64,000 bases of DNA from JAWWOW01 sp033851265 (GCA_033851265.1 JAWWOW010000007.1:1-64000), one strand, 5' to 3'; counted from the stretch's first letter, positions 39,126 to 49,258 are shown. Translations and numbers: made by a program. Notes: generated by a model from the sequence alone, not told the origin.

Positions 39126-42098
39126 GTGTCGGACCGCCTCATCATCCGTGGCGCGCGCGAGCACAACCTGCGCGACGTCAACCTTGACCTGCCCAGAGAC
39201 GCGCTGATCGTCTTCACCGGACTTTCCGGCTCGGGCAAGTCCAGCTTGGCGTTCGACACGATCTTCGCCGAGGGGCAGCGGCGGTACGTCGAGTCGCTCT
39301 CGGCGTACGCGCGGCAGTTCCTCGGGCAGATGGACAAGCCCGACGTCGACTTCATCGAAGGCCTGTCGCCGGCTGTCTCGATCGACCAGAAGTCGACGAG
39401 CCGCAACCCGCGGTCGACGGTCGGCACGATCACCGAGGTCTACGACTACCTCCGGCTCATGTACGCCCGCGCCGGCCGTCCGCACTGCCCGGTCTGCGGC
39501 AAGCCGATCGCCCGGCAGACGCCCCAGCAGATCGTCGACCGCGTGCTCGAGATGGCGGAGGGCACCAAGTTCCAGGTGCTCGCCCCGGTGGTGCGCGGCC
39601 GCAAGGGGGAGTACGCCGAGCTCTTCCGCGAGCTGTCGTCCAAGGGCTACAGCCGAGCTCGCGTCGACGGCCAGGTCATCCAGCTCTCCGAGCCGCCCAA
39701 GTTGAAGCGCTACGAGAAGCACACCATCGAGGTGGTCGTCGACCGGTTGGCTGTCAAGCCGTCCTCACGGCGACGGTTGACCGACTCGGTCGAGACGTCA
39801 CTCGGGCTCGGTGGTGGCCTGGTGATCTTCGACTTCGTCGACCTACCGGAGTCCGACCCGCACCGCGAGCGGACGTTCTCCGAGCACCTCGCCTGCATCG
39901 ACGACGACCTCGACTTCCAAGAGCTCGAGCCGCGCTCGTTCTCCTTCAACTCGCCCTATGGCGCGTGTCCGGCCTGCACCGGCCTCGGCATCAAGATGGA
40001 GGTCGACCCCGAGCTCGTCGTACCCGACCCTGATCGAAGCCTCGAGGACGGCGCGATCGCGCCCTGGGCAAGTGGGCACACGACCGACTACTTCAGTCGG
40101 CTGCTCGAGGCGGCGGCCGACAGCATGCGCGTCAAGATGACGACGCCGTGGCGCAAGCTCTCGCCCAAGGTTCAGGACGCGTTCTTGCACGGCATCGACA
40201 AAGAGGTGCACGTCCGTTATCGCAACAGGTATGGGCGGCAGCGTTCCTATTACACGCGCTTCGAAGGAGTCATCCCGTACATCGAGCGCCGGCACGGTGA
40301 GGCTGAGTCCGAGGCAGGCCGGGAGCGCTTCGAAGGCTTCATGCGCGAGGTGCCGTGCCCGACCTGCGGTGGTGCACGACTCAAGCCCGAGTCGCTAGCT
40401 GTCACGTTGGGCGGCAAGTCGATCGCCGAGATCGCCGCGATGTCGATTGGCGAGTGCGCAGCGTTTCTCTCCACGGTCGAGTTGTCGGATCGTGAGCGCA
40501 CGATCGCGGGTCGGGTGCTGAAGGAGATCGACGCACGCCTTCGTTTCCTGCTCGATGTGGGCCTCGACTACCTGTCGCTGAACCGACCGTCGTCGACGTT
40601 GGCCGGCGGCGAGGCACAGCGCATCCGGCTCGCCACCCAGATCGGCTCGGGTCTCGTCGGTGTGCTCTACGTCCTCGACGAGCCGTCCATCGGTCTGCAC
40701 CAACGAGACAACCGTCGCCTCATCGAGACGCTGCTCCGGCTGCGCGACCTCGGCAACACACTCATCGTCGTCGAGCACGACGAAGACACGATCAAGCATG
40801 CCGACTGGGTCGTCGACATCGGCCCGGGTGCGGGCGAGCATGGCGGCGAGATTGTCGTTGCCGGCCCAGTCAGCGACCTGATCGCGAGCAGCGAGTCGAT
40901 GACGGGTGCCTACCTGTCGGGACGGCGCTCGATTCCGATCCCCGACATCCGCCGTCAACCCACCCCGGGCCGCACACTCACTGTGCACGGCGCGCGCGAG
41001 CACAACTTGCGCGACCTGACTGTCGACTTTCCCCTCGGCACCTTCACCGCGATCACCGGTGTCTCCGGCTCCGGCAAGTCGACACTGGTCAACGACATCC
41101 TGCATTCCGTGCTCGCCCGTGAGCTCAACGGTGCGCGCACCGTGCCTGGCAGGCACACACGTGTCACAGGGCTCGACGATGTCGACAAGGTTGTCGGCGT
41201 CGACCAGTCACCCATCGGACGTACACCGCGCAGCAACCCAGCGACCTACACCGGCGTCTTCGACCACATCCGGCGGCTGTTCGCAGAGACCACCGAGGCG
41301 AAGATCCGCGGCTACCTGCCCGGCCGGTTCTCGTTCAACGTCAAGGGTGGCCGGTGCGAGGCGTGTTCCGGCGACGGCACGATCAAGATCGAGATGAACT
41401 TCTTGCCCGACGTCTACGTCCCCTGCGAGGTCTGCCACGGAGCGCGCTACAACCGCGAGACGCTCGAGGTCCACTTCAAGGGCAAGACCATCGCCGAGGT
41501 CCTCGACATGCCAATCGAGGAGGCGCTGCAGTTCTTCGAGGCGGTGCCCTCGATTCGGCGGCACCTGCAGACGCTCGACGACGTCGGGCTCGGTTATGTG
41601 CGGCTCGGTCAACCGGCGCCGACGTTGTCGGGTGGCGAGGCGCAGCGCGTCAAGCTGTCCAGCGAGCTACAGAAGCGCTCGACCGGCCGCACCGTCTACA
41701 TCCTCGACGAGCCAACCACCGGCCTGCATTTCGAAGACATCCGCAAGCTGCTCGGGGTGCTGACGCGTCTTGTCGATGCGGGCAACACGGTCATCGTCAT
41801 CGAGCACAACCTCGATGTCATCAAGACAGCCGACTGGATCATCGACTTGGGCCCTGAGGGCGGCACCGGCGGTGGTCTGGTCGTCGCCGAAGGGCCGCCC
41901 GAGGTGGTCGCGGGAGTCGAGGGCAGTTACACCGGACAGTTCCTGCGCGAGCTGCTGCACGATCGCGTCCGAACCGCACGTCGTACGCCGCCGAAGGCGG
42001 CAAAGGCGGCGGTAAAGGCGAAGGCGAAGTCCCCGGCAAAGACGACGACCAAGGCTGTGGATAAGTCACCGAGTCAGCGCCGCGCCCGCTCGCGCTGA
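39126..42098 (+). CDS. uvrA: Excinuclease ABC subunit A
   Basis: Damage-sensing ATPase of nucleotide excision repair, 990 residues. It has two ABC modules: Walker A GLSGSGKSSLAFDT (about 32-45) and GVSGSGKSTLVNDI (about 644-657), with signatures LAGGEAQRIRLATQIG and LSGGEAQRVKLSSELQ and Walker B YVLDEPSIGLH and YILDEPTTGLH. Zinc modules are CPVCGKPI ... CPACTGLG ... CPTCGGARL in the first half and CEACSGDGT ... CEVCHGARY in the second. A ~40-residue Lys/Ala-rich tail follows the usual end. GAGAAGGA precedes GTG 39126. uvrC follows after 43 nt. Confidence 0.97.
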   Translation: MSDRLIIRGAREHNLRDVNLDLPRDALIVFTGLSGSGKSSLAFDTIFAEGQRRYVESLSAYARQFLGQMDKPDVDFIEGLSPAVSIDQKSTSRNPRSTVGTITEVYDYLRLMYARAGRPHCPVCGKPIARQTPQQIVDRVLEMAEGTKFQVLAPVVRGRKGEYAELFRELSSKGYSRARVDGQVIQLSEPPKLKRYEKHTIEVVVDRLAVKPSSRRRLTDSVETSLGLGGGLVIFDFVDLPESDPHRERTFSEHLACIDDDLDFQELEPRSFSFNSPYGACPACTGLGIKMEVDPELVVPDPDRSLEDGAIAPWASGHTTDYFSRLLEAAADSMRVKMTTPWRKLSPKVQDAFLHGIDKEVHVRYRNRYGRQRSYYTRFEGVIPYIERRHGEAESEAGRERFEGFMREVPCPTCGGARLKPESLAVTLGGKSIAEIAAMSIGECAAFLSTVELSDRERTIAGRVLKEIDARLRFLLDVGLDYLSLNRPSSTLAGGEAQRIRLATQIGSGLVGVLYVLDEPSIGLHQRDNRRLIETLLRLRDLGNTLIVVEHDEDTIKHADWVVDIGPGAGEHGGEIVVAGPVSDLIASSESMTGAYLSGRRSIPIPDIRRQPTPGRTLTVHGAREHNLRDLTVDFPLGTFTAITGVSGSGKSTLVNDILHSVLARELNGARTVPGRHTRVTGLDDVDKVVGVDQSPIGRTPRSNPATYTGVFDHIRRLFAETTEAKIRGYLPGRFSFNVKGGRCEACSGDGTIKIEMNFLPDVYVPCEVCHGARYNRETLEVHFKGKTIAEVLDMPIEEALQFFEAVPSIRRHLQTLDDVGLGYVRLGQPAPTLSGGEAQRVKLSSELQKRSTGRTVYILDEPTTGLHFEDIRKLLGVLTRLVDAGNTVIVIEHNLDVIKTADWIIDLGPEGGTGGGLVVAEGPPEVVAGVEGSYTGQFLRELLHDRVRTARRTPPKAAKAAVKAKAKSPAKTTTKAVDKSPSQRRARSR

Positions 42099-42141
42099 TC
42101 GTTAGGCGTGGGGTGCGTGACACGCGGATTAGTCTCGAACC

Positions 42142-44145
42142 GTGGCTGACCCGTCGACGTACCGCCCTGCGGCTGGGTCGGTCCCCGACTCGCCGGGCGT
42201 CTACCGGTTCCGCGACAAGCGCGGTCGCGTCGTCTACGTCGGCAAGGCCAAGTCGCTGCGGTCCCGGCTGAACTCGTACTTCGCCAACACTGAGCTCCAT
42301 CCGCGGACTGCCACGATGCTGCAGAGCGCTGCCGGCGTCGACTGGACGGTCGTCGCGACCGAGGTCGAGGCGTTGCAGCTCGAGTACAACTGGATCAAAG
42401 AGTTCGATCCGCGGTTCAACGTTCGTTATCGGGATGACAAGAGCTATCCCAGCCTTGCCGTCACCCTGAACGAGGAATATCCGCGACTGCTCGTGATGCG
42501 TGGGCCCAAGAAGAAGGGCGTGCGCTACTTCGGTCCGTATGCCCACGCCTGGGCAATTCGCGAGACGCTCGACCTCCTGCTGCGCGTCTTTCCCGCGCGC
42601 ACCTGTTCTGCCGGTGTGTTCAAGCGACACGGTCAGATCGGCAGGCCCTGCCTGCTTGGTTACATCGGTAAGTGTTCCGCGCCCTGCATCGGTCGGGTCA
42701 GCGCCGAGGAGCACCGTTCGATCGTCGAAGACTTCTGCGACTTCATGAGCGGTCAGACCGCGACGTACGTCCGCCGTCTCGAGCGGGAGATGCGCGCCGC
42801 GTCGGCCGACGAGGACTACGAACGCGCCGCGCGGCTCCGTGACGACATCAAGGCGTTGCAACGCGCGATAGAAAAGCAGACGGTCGTTCTGGCGGACGGC
42901 ACCGATGCCGACGTCGTCGCGATCGCCGAGGACGCTCTGGAAGCAGCAGTGCAGGTCTTCTACGTCCGCGGCGGTCGCGTCCGTGGTCAGCGCGGCTGGG
43001 TCGTCGACAAGGTCGAGGACGTGACCACCGGCGACTTGGTCGGCCAGTTCATCGCAGAGCAGTACGGCGACGAGGAAGCCGACGTACCCCGCGAGGTGCT
43101 GATCCCCGAGATGCCACCCGACGCCGACACGATCGTGACCTGGCTGGAGAACCTCCGCGGTCGGCGCGTCAACATGCGGGTGCCCCGGCGCGGTGACAAG
43201 CGTGCGTTGCTCGAGACGGTGCACCGCAACGCTTTGCAGGCGTTGGCGCAGCACAAGACGCGACGGGCGAGTGACCTGACTGCGCGCAGCCGTGCGCTGC
43301 AGGAGATCCAAGAACAGCTCGGTCTCGACGACGCGCCGCTGCGCATCGAGTGCTTCGATGTTTCCAACCTGCAAGGCACGAGTGTCGTCGCGTCGATGGT
43401 GGTCTTCGAAGACGGGCTCGCGCGCAAGAGTGAGTATCGGCGTTTTGCCATCCGCGGGGTCGAAGGCCAAGACGACGTCGCCTCGATCCACGAGGTCATC
43501 ACGCGACGCTTCCGTCGGTACGTCGACGAACGCGAGCATCTCGACGAGACCGGCGCCGCCCCGATCGACCCGGAGACCGGCCGGCCCAAGAAGTTCGCTT
43601 ATCCGCCAAACCTCGTCGTGGTCGATGGTGGTGCGCCACAGGTTGCGGCCGCAGCCGCGGCGCTCAGTGAGCTCGGTGTCACCGAGGTGGCGCTGTGTGG
43701 CCTGGCAAAGCGGTTGGAGGAGGTGTGGCTGCCGGGGGAGGACGCGCCGGTGATCCTGCCGCGCACGAGCGAAGGCCTTTATCTCTTGCAGCGCATCCGT
43801 GACGAGGCACACCGGTTCGCCATCGCCTACCACCGTCAGAAGCGGTCGCGCGCGATGACAGCGAGCTCGCTCGACGGCGTACCGGGACTGGGCGAGACCC
43901 GGCGCAAGGCGCTGCTTCGTCACTTCGGGTCAGTACGCCGGTTGCGCGCCGCCGACGTCGACGAGATCACCGAAGTTCCTGGCATCGGTCGGCGTACTGC
44001 CGCCGCGATCGTCGCTGCGCTCGCCGAGCCGGACCGCGCCGACGGCCCGGCCGTCGACCCCACGACTGGCGAGATTCTCGAACCACCGCCTGACGATCGG
44101 GTTCAGGTGGCATCCGCACCGGGCGCAGATGGTGGGATGCCGTGA
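42142..44145 (+). CDS. uvrC: Excinuclease ABC subunit C
   Basis: Dual-incision nuclease of nucleotide excision repair, 667 residues. N-terminal GIY-YIG domain: SPGVYRFRDKRGRVVYVGKA then LRSRLNSYF. A UVR domain (about 205-240, EDYERAARLRDDIKALQRAI) contacts UvrB. The RNase H-like second nuclease domain has IECFDVSNLQGTSVVASMVV and LVVVDGGAPQVAAA, with the catalytic Asp residues. A C-terminal (HhH)2 domain follows (LDGVPGLGETRRKALLRHFG, VPGIGRRTAAAIV). A ~40-residue extension follows. It overlaps rapZ by GTGA. Confidence 0.97.
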   Translation: MADPSTYRPAAGSVPDSPGVYRFRDKRGRVVYVGKAKSLRSRLNSYFANTELHPRTATMLQSAAGVDWTVVATEVEALQLEYNWIKEFDPRFNVRYRDDKSYPSLAVTLNEEYPRLLVMRGPKKKGVRYFGPYAHAWAIRETLDLLLRVFPARTCSAGVFKRHGQIGRPCLLGYIGKCSAPCIGRVSAEEHRSIVEDFCDFMSGQTATYVRRLEREMRAASADEDYERAARLRDDIKALQRAIEKQTVVLADGTDADVVAIAEDALEAAVQVFYVRGGRVRGQRGWVVDKVEDVTTGDLVGQFIAEQYGDEEADVPREVLIPEMPPDADTIVTWLENLRGRRVNMRVPRRGDKRALLETVHRNALQALAQHKTRRASDLTARSRALQEIQEQLGLDDAPLRIECFDVSNLQGTSVVASMVVFEDGLARKSEYRRFAIRGVEGQDDVASIHEVITRRFRRYVDEREHLDETGAAPIDPETGRPKKFAYPPNLVVVDGGAPQVAAAAAALSELGVTEVALCGLAKRLEEVWLPGEDAPVILPRTSEGLYLLQRIRDEAHRFAIAYHRQKRSRAMTASSLDGVPGLGETRRKALLRHFGSVRRLRAADVDEITEVPGIGRRTAAAIVAALAEPDRADGPAVDPTTGEILEPPPDDRVQVASAPGADGGMP

Positions 44146-45065
44146 TTTCCCCGGTGCGGGCCGCCGCCCCCGACCCTGGCGCGCCGTTGCAGATCGCCGT
44201 CATCACCGGGCTGTCCGGCGCTGGCCGCAGCACCGCGGCAAAGTGCCTCGAAGACCTCGACTGGTTCGTTGTCGACAACCTGCCGCCGAGTCTCATTGCG
44301 CCGATGGTCGACCTCGGTCGACTCTCACAGGGCGCGGTCTCGCGGATCGCCTGCGTCGTTGATGTGCGGAGCCGCGCGTTTTCGTCTGACCTGCGAACGG
44401 CGATCGCTGAGCTCGACCGCAAGGGTTGCCATCCACGCGTGGTCTTCCTCGAAGCCACCGATGACGCACTGGTCCGCCGTTTCGACGGGGTGCGCCGCCC
44501 GCACCCGCTGCAGGGCGAAGGCCGGCTCGTTGACGGCATCGCCACCGAACGTGAACTGCTGCGCGAACTGCGCGGGGAAGCGGACATCGTCGTCGACACG
44601 TCCGTGCTCAACGTGCACGAGCTGCGCGCCAAGATTGCTGCAGCGTTTGGCGACACGGACGCATCGCGGCTGCAGCTGACCATCGTGTCGTTCGGCTACA
44701 AGTACGGCCTCCCGGTTGACGCTGACGTCGTCATCGACTGCCGATTCCTGCCCAACCCACACTGGGTCCCCGAGTTGCGCGACCACAGCGGGCTCGAGCA
44801 GGACGTCCGCGACTACGTCCTCGGACAAGACAAGGCCGAGGAGTTCATCGATCAGTACGTCGGTCTGCTGCGCCTTGTCTCGGGTGGCTACCGGCACGAG
44901 GGCAAGCGTTACGTGACGCTCGCCGTTGGGTGCACCGGCGGCAAGCACCGCAGCGTCGTGATCGCTGAAGAGCTGGCTGCACGCATTCGCGACGACAGCG
45001 GAAGCGGTAGCGGAACCACTGGCGCCGAAATCACCGTCGTCCACCGCGACTTGGGTCGGGAGTGA
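44142..45065 (+). CDS. rapZ: RapZ/YvcJ family nucleotide-binding protein
   Basis: P-loop protein of the RapZ family, 307 residues. RapZ proteins bind GlcN6P-related ligands and regulate RNA in enterobacteria, while actinobacterial roles are less clear. Seen here: VITGLSGAGRSTAAKCLEDL, with Arg in place of the Walker A Lys (common in actinobacterial members), then DWFVVDNLPPSLIAPMVDL, HPRVVFLEATDDALVRRF, LTIVSFGYKYGLPVDADVVI and the C-terminal YVTLAVGCTGGKHRSVVIAE. The gene is joined to uvrC and yvcK by 4-nt overlaps in the conserved uvrC-rapZ-yvcK-whiA order. Confidence 0.93.
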   Translation: MISPVRAAAPDPGAPLQIAVITGLSGAGRSTAAKCLEDLDWFVVDNLPPSLIAPMVDLGRLSQGAVSRIACVVDVRSRAFSSDLRTAIAELDRKGCHPRVVFLEATDDALVRRFDGVRRPHPLQGEGRLVDGIATERELLRELRGEADIVVDTSVLNVHELRAKIAAAFGDTDASRLQLTIVSFGYKYGLPVDADVVIDCRFLPNPHWVPELRDHSGLEQDVRDYVLGQDKAEEFIDQYVGLLRLVSGGYRHEGKRYVTLAVGCTGGKHRSVVIAEELAARIRDDSGSGSGTTGAEITVVHRDLGRE

Positions 45066-46051
45066 GCGCGCCGGGTGGCCCCCGGGTCGTCGCACTCGGG
45101 GGCGGTCACGGTCTCGCTGCGTCGCTTCGTGCCCTCCGTCTCGTCACCGATCAGCTCACCGCGATCGTCACCGTGGCGGATGACGGGGGATCGTCGGGGC
45201 GGCTCCGCAACGAGATCGGCGCGTTGCCGCCGGGAGATCTTCGTATGGCGCTCGCGGCGCTCGCCGCCGACGATGAGTCCGCACAGACGTGGGCGCGTTT
45301 GCTGCAACACCGATTCCAGAGCAGCGGCTCGCTTGACCAGCACGCGGTCGGCAACGTCATCATCGCTGGCCTCGAACAGCTCGCTGGCGAGCCGGTTGCC
45401 GCTCTCGACATGGTCCGCGACCTGGTGCGCGCCACGGGTCGGGTGCTCCCGTTGTCGATCGTCCCGCTCGACATCGTTGCCGACGTTGTTGGTCTCGACC
45501 CGTCGGACCCTGGTGCAGTAGCCGAGGTGCGTGGCCAGGTGGCGGTAGCAACAACGCCGGGCAATGTGGTCGGCGTACGTCTCGTGCCTGACAACCCACC
45601 TGCCTGCGCAGAAGCGGTCCGGGCGGTCGAGGAAGCTGACTGGATCGTGTTCGGACCCGGCTCGTGGTTCACGAGTGTGTTGCCGCACTTGCTCGTGCCC
45701 GAGTTGGCCAAGGCGCTGGGTGCGACACCAGCTCGTCGGCTGGTTGCGCTGAATCTTGCGCCGCAGGCTGGGGAGACCACCGGGTTCTCCCCGGAGACGC
45801 ATCTCGAGGTGCTCTCCGCGCACGCGCCTGAGTTGAACCTCGACGTCGTCCTTGCCGATCGATCCGCCGTCACCGAGGTGGCGCGACTCCGCGACGCGAC
45901 CGCTGCGTGCGGCGGTCGGCTTGCCCTTTCGGATGTGGCATCAGCCGATGGCAGACCCGTCCATGACCCGGAGCGGCTGGCAGCTGCCTACGCGAGCATC
46001 ATGAGCATTAGCACGACGGCGCACGATGAGGGAGTAGTCGAATGGCAATGA
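45062..46051 (+). CDS. yvcK: YvcK/CofD-like protein (gluconeogenesis factor)
   Basis: A 329-residue protein with a CofD-like Rossmann fold. The YvcK/GlmR family binds UDP-GlcNAc and is needed for growth on gluconeogenic carbon and for wall synthesis in Firmicutes and mycobacteria. Motifs: RVVALGGGHGLAASLRALR, TAIVTVADDGGSSGRLRNEI, GALPPGDLRMALAAL and DWIVFGPGSWFTSVLPHLLV. It overlaps rapZ by GTGA, and its last 10 nt overlap whiA. Confidence 0.93.
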   Translation: MSAPGGPRVVALGGGHGLAASLRALRLVTDQLTAIVTVADDGGSSGRLRNEIGALPPGDLRMALAALAADDESAQTWARLLQHRFQSSGSLDQHAVGNVIIAGLEQLAGEPVAALDMVRDLVRATGRVLPLSIVPLDIVADVVGLDPSDPGAVAEVRGQVAVATTPGNVVGVRLVPDNPPACAEAVRAVEEADWIVFGPGSWFTSVLPHLLVPELAKALGATPARRLVALNLAPQAGETTGFSPETHLEVLSAHAPELNLDVVLADRSAVTEVARLRDATAACGGRLALSDVASADGRPVHDPERLAAAYASIMSISTTAHDEGVVEWQ

Positions 46052-47022
46052 CGGCGGCGGTCAAAGACGAGCTCGCCCGGCTCCCGGTCACCAAACCGTG
46101 CTGCCGGAAGGCCGAGGTCGCGTCGTTACTGCGCTTCGCCAGTGGCTTGCATCTGGTTGCGGGGCGGCTGGTCATCGAGGCGGAGCTTGATGCAGGGGCG
46201 TCGGCTCGGCGGCTGCGTAAAGACATCTCTGAGGTCTACGGTCACTCATCGGATGTGTCGGTGCTTGCACCAGGTGGCTTGCGCAAGGGCAACAGGTACG
46301 TCGTGCGCGTGGTCAAAGACGGCGAGGCCCTCGCCCGCCAAACCGGTCTCGTCGACGGGCGCGGTCGGCCGGTGCGTGGTCTCCCGCCGCAGGTCGTATC
46401 CGCGTCGATCTGTGATGCCGAGTCCGCGTGGCGCGGCGCGTTTCTGGCACACGGCTCGTTGACCGAACCCGGACGTTCATCCTCGCTCGAGGTGACGTGT
46501 CCGGGCCCCGAAGCTGCACTCGCGCTCGTGGGTGCCGCCCGACGGCTCGGCATCCCGGCGAAGGCACGCGAGGTCCGTGGCGTTGACCGCGTCGTCATTC
46601 GTGACGGCGACGCCATCAGCACGCTGCTCACCCGTCTCGGCGCGCACGACAGCGTGCTGGCGTGGGAAGAACGTCGGATGCGACGCGAGGTCCGCGCGAC
46701 CGCGACGCGGTTGGCGAACTTCGACGACGCGAACCTGCGCCGATCAGCCCGCGCAGCGGTGGCTGCTGGGGCCCGCGTCTCCCGCGCGCTGGAGATTCTC
46801 GGCGAGGAAGCGCCCGAGCACCTGCTCGCAGCCGGTCGGTTGCGGCTCGATCACTCGCAGGCCTCCCTCGAAGAGCTGGGCTCGCTCGCGGACCCGCCGA
46901 TGACGAAGGACGCGGTTGCCGGCCGCATCCGTCGCCTGCTCGCGATGGCCGACAAACGCGCCGAAGACATCGGGATACCGAATACCGAGGCCAACCTCAC
47001 GCCGGAGATGCTCGCGCCCTGA
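46042..47022 (+). CDS. whiA: DNA-binding protein WhiA
   Basis: Sporulation/cell-division regulator conserved in Gram-positive bacteria, 326 residues. It has the N-terminal LAGLIDADG-derived domains (MTAAVKDELARLPVTKPCCR, SLLRFASGLHL, CDAESAWRGAFLAHGSLTEP) and the C-terminal helix-turn-helix of WhiA (RAALEDLGRL-type region reading QASLEELGSLADPPMTKDAV then AGRIRRLLAMADKRA). It controls division genes in Streptomyces with WhiB. The first ATG at 46042 lies inside yvcK. gap starts 43 nt downstream. Confidence 0.95.
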   Translation: MAMTAAVKDELARLPVTKPCCRKAEVASLLRFASGLHLVAGRLVIEAELDAGASARRLRKDISEVYGHSSDVSVLAPGGLRKGNRYVVRVVKDGEALARQTGLVDGRGRPVRGLPPQVVSASICDAESAWRGAFLAHGSLTEPGRSSSLEVTCPGPEAALALVGAARRLGIPAKAREVRGVDRVVIRDGDAISTLLTRLGAHDSVLAWEERRMRREVRATATRLANFDDANLRRSARAAVAAGARVSRALEILGEEAPEHLLAAGRLRLDHSQASLEELGSLADPPMTKDAVAGRIRRLLAMADKRAEDIGIPNTEANLTPEMLAP

Positions 47023-47065
47023 GTTAGGGTCGCCGCAACGGCATCAGCGGCAGAAAGAAGGCGGC

Positions 47066-48076
47066 GTGGCAACGCGGGTAGGCGTCAACGGATTCGGACG
47101 TATTGGTCGAAACTTCTACCGCGCGGTGCTCGCAAGCGCCGGCAGCGACGTCGAGATCGTGGCGGCGAACGACCTCGGTGACAAAGCCACGATGGCCCAC
47201 TTGTTGAGGTACGACACGGTGCTCGGCCGGTTGGCCGAGCACGTCTCCGTGACCGACGACGGGCTGCGTATCGGGGACCACCAGTTGAAGATTCTGGCCG
47301 AGCGTGACCCGGCCGCACTGCCCTGGAGTGACCTCGGCGTCGACGTGGTCATCGAGTCGACCGGTCACTTCACCTCAGCCGACGCCGCGCGCAAGCACCT
47401 CGACGGCGGTGGTGCGAAGAAGGTCATCATCTCCGCGCCCGCCAAGGGCGAGGACATCACCATCGTCATGGGCGTGAACGACGACGCCTACGACCCGGCC
47501 AGCCACCACATTTTGTCGAACGCCTCGTGTACGACGAACTGCGTCGCGCCCATGGCCAAGGTGTTGCTCGAGAATTTCGGCATCGTTCGCGGATTCATGA
47601 CGACGATCCACGCCTACACGAACGACCAGGTCATCCTCGACTTCCCGCACAGTGACCTCCGTCGCGCGCGGGCGGCCGCGCAGAACATCATCCCGACGTC
47701 GACGGGTGCCGCGAAGGCGACCGCGCTGGTCATCCCCGAGGTCAAGGGCAAGCTCGACGGCATCGCCATGCGTGTGCCGGTGCCCGACGGGTCGGTGACC
47801 GACCTCGTCGTCGAGGTCGAACGCGAGACAACTGTCGCTGATATCAATGCGGCCTTCAAGACCGCCGCCGACGGCCCACTCAAGGGCTACTTGCACTACA
47901 CGGAGGACCCGATCGTCTCCTCTGACATCGTCGGATCCGCCGCCTCATGCACGTTCGACTCGTTGCTGACGATGGCCCAGGGCACGCAGGTGAAGATCAT
48001 CGGTTGGTACGACAACGAGTGGGGTTACTCGAACCGATTGGTCGACCTCGCCCGGCTCGTCGGCGCCCGTCTCTAG
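47066..48076 (+). CDS. gap: Glyceraldehyde-3-phosphate dehydrogenase
   Basis: Glycolytic oxidation of glyceraldehyde 3-phosphate to 1,3-bisphosphoglycerate, 336 residues. NAD-binding VGVNGFGRIGRNFYRAVL, the active site SNASCTTNCVAPMAKVL with catalytic Cys, GFMTTIHAYTNDQVILD with the paired His, and IIPTSTGAAKATALVIPEVK are all intact, as is IGWYDNEWGYSNRLVD at the C-terminus. GTG at 47066 has AAGAAGG upstream. It heads gap-pgk-tpiA, and pgk starts on the last base of its stop codon (TAGTG). Confidence 0.97.
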   Translation: MATRVGVNGFGRIGRNFYRAVLASAGSDVEIVAANDLGDKATMAHLLRYDTVLGRLAEHVSVTDDGLRIGDHQLKILAERDPAALPWSDLGVDVVIESTGHFTSADAARKHLDGGGAKKVIISAPAKGEDITIVMGVNDDAYDPASHHILSNASCTTNCVAPMAKVLLENFGIVRGFMTTIHAYTNDQVILDFPHSDLRRARAAAQNIIPTSTGAAKATALVIPEVKGKLDGIAMRVPVPDGSVTDLVVEVERETTVADINAAFKTAADGPLKGYLHYTEDPIVSSDIVGSAASCTFDSLLTMAQGTQVKIIGWYDNEWGYSNRLVDLARLVGARL

Positions 48077-49254
48077 TGCGGTCAATCGACTCTCTCGGCG
48101 ATCTCCGCGGCAAGCGGGTCTTCGTCCGCGCCGACTTCAACGTCCCCCTCGATAACGGCCAGATCACCGACGACGGCCGGATCCGCGCCACCCTCCCTGA
48201 CCTGCGCCTGCTCGCGGACAGGGGAGCGCGCTCGGTGGTCTGTGCGCACCTCGGTCGACCCAAAGGGGAACGCCGTTCGGAGCTGTCGCTCGCACCGGTC
48301 GCGCAACGACTCGGCGAGCTGCTCGGCTTCGACGTACCCCTCGCTGAGGACGTGGCGGGCCCGTCCGCCACGAAGTTGGCGGAGTCGCTTCGTGACGGTG
48401 AGGTCGGCCTGCTTGAGAACGTGCGCTTCGAGGCTGCGGAGACGAGCAAGGACGACGCCGAGCGCGGCGCATTCGCGGACCGGCTCGCAGCACTCGCCGA
48501 GGTCTATGTCGGCGACGCGTTCGGGGCCGTGCACCGCAAGCACGCAAGCGTGTACGACGTACCGCTGCGTCTTCCGCACGCTGCCGGGCCGCTTGTCCTC
48601 CGGGAGGTCGAGGTCCTGCAGCGCCTGACCGAGGACCCCGACCGCCCGTACGTCGTTGTCCTCGGCGGGTCGAAGGTGTCCGACAAGCTGGCCGTGATCG
48701 ACCACCTGCTGCCGAGAGTCGACCGGCTGCTCGTGGGTGGGGGGATGTGCTTCACGTTCCTGAAGGCGCAGGGGCATGAGGTTGGCGACTCACTGCTCGA
48801 GGCCGACCAGCTCGATGCGTGCCGTCGGTTCCTCGACACCGGCAAGATCGTGCTCCCCGTCGACATCGTCGTTGCTCCCGATGTCAGTGCAGATGCGACG
48901 ACCGCGGTCGTCTCTGCGGATGCCATTCCCGCCGGCGAGAAAGGCCTCGACGTCGGTCCGGAGACGGTCGCCCGGTTCCGTAACGCACTTGCCGGTGCGG
49001 CCACGGTCTTCTGGAACGGTCCGATGGGCGTATTCGAGTTCCCGGCTTTTGCCGAAGGCACGCGCGGGGTTGCGCAAGCGATCGCCGGCTTGCGCGACGC
49101 GTTCACGGTCGTGGGCGGCGGCGACTCGGCCGCAGCGATCCGCCAGCTCGGTCTCGATGAGGCGGCATTCAGTCACATCTCGACGGGTGGCGGCGCCAGC
49201 CTGGAGTACCTCGAAGGACAGTCGTTGCCCGGTCTCGAAGCGCTGGAGAAGTGA
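48076..49254 (+). CDS. pgk: Phosphoglycerate kinase
   Basis: Transfers phosphate from 1,3-bisphosphoglycerate to ADP, 392 residues. The N-lobe has GKRVFVRADFNVPLDNGQIT, VVCAHLGRPKGER and LLENVRFEAAETSKDD. The C-lobe has VVLGGSKVSDKLAVIDHLL, LLVGGGMCFTFLKAQGHEVG, VFWNGPMGVFEFPAFAEGT and VVGGGDSAAAIRQLGL. The GTG start overlaps the gap stop by one base; the frame open further upstream runs inside gap. Confidence 0.97.
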   Translation: MRSIDSLGDLRGKRVFVRADFNVPLDNGQITDDGRIRATLPDLRLLADRGARSVVCAHLGRPKGERRSELSLAPVAQRLGELLGFDVPLAEDVAGPSATKLAESLRDGEVGLLENVRFEAAETSKDDAERGAFADRLAALAEVYVGDAFGAVHRKHASVYDVPLRLPHAAGPLVLREVEVLQRLTEDPDRPYVVVLGGSKVSDKLAVIDHLLPRVDRLLVGGGMCFTFLKAQGHEVGDSLLEADQLDACRRFLDTGKIVLPVDIVVAPDVSADATTAVVSADAIPAGEKGLDVGPETVARFRNALAGAATVFWNGPMGVFEFPAFAEGTRGVAQAIAGLRDAFTVVGGGDSAAAIRQLGLDEAAFSHISTGGGASLEYLEGQSLPGLEALEK

Positions 49255-49258
49255 CGTA

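Noticed and set aside
41839..43923. 694-codon open frame antisense to uvrC
   Set aside because: Composition artefact of high-GC coding sequence. uvrC on the other strand has all family domains, and the antisense product shows no recognisable motif.
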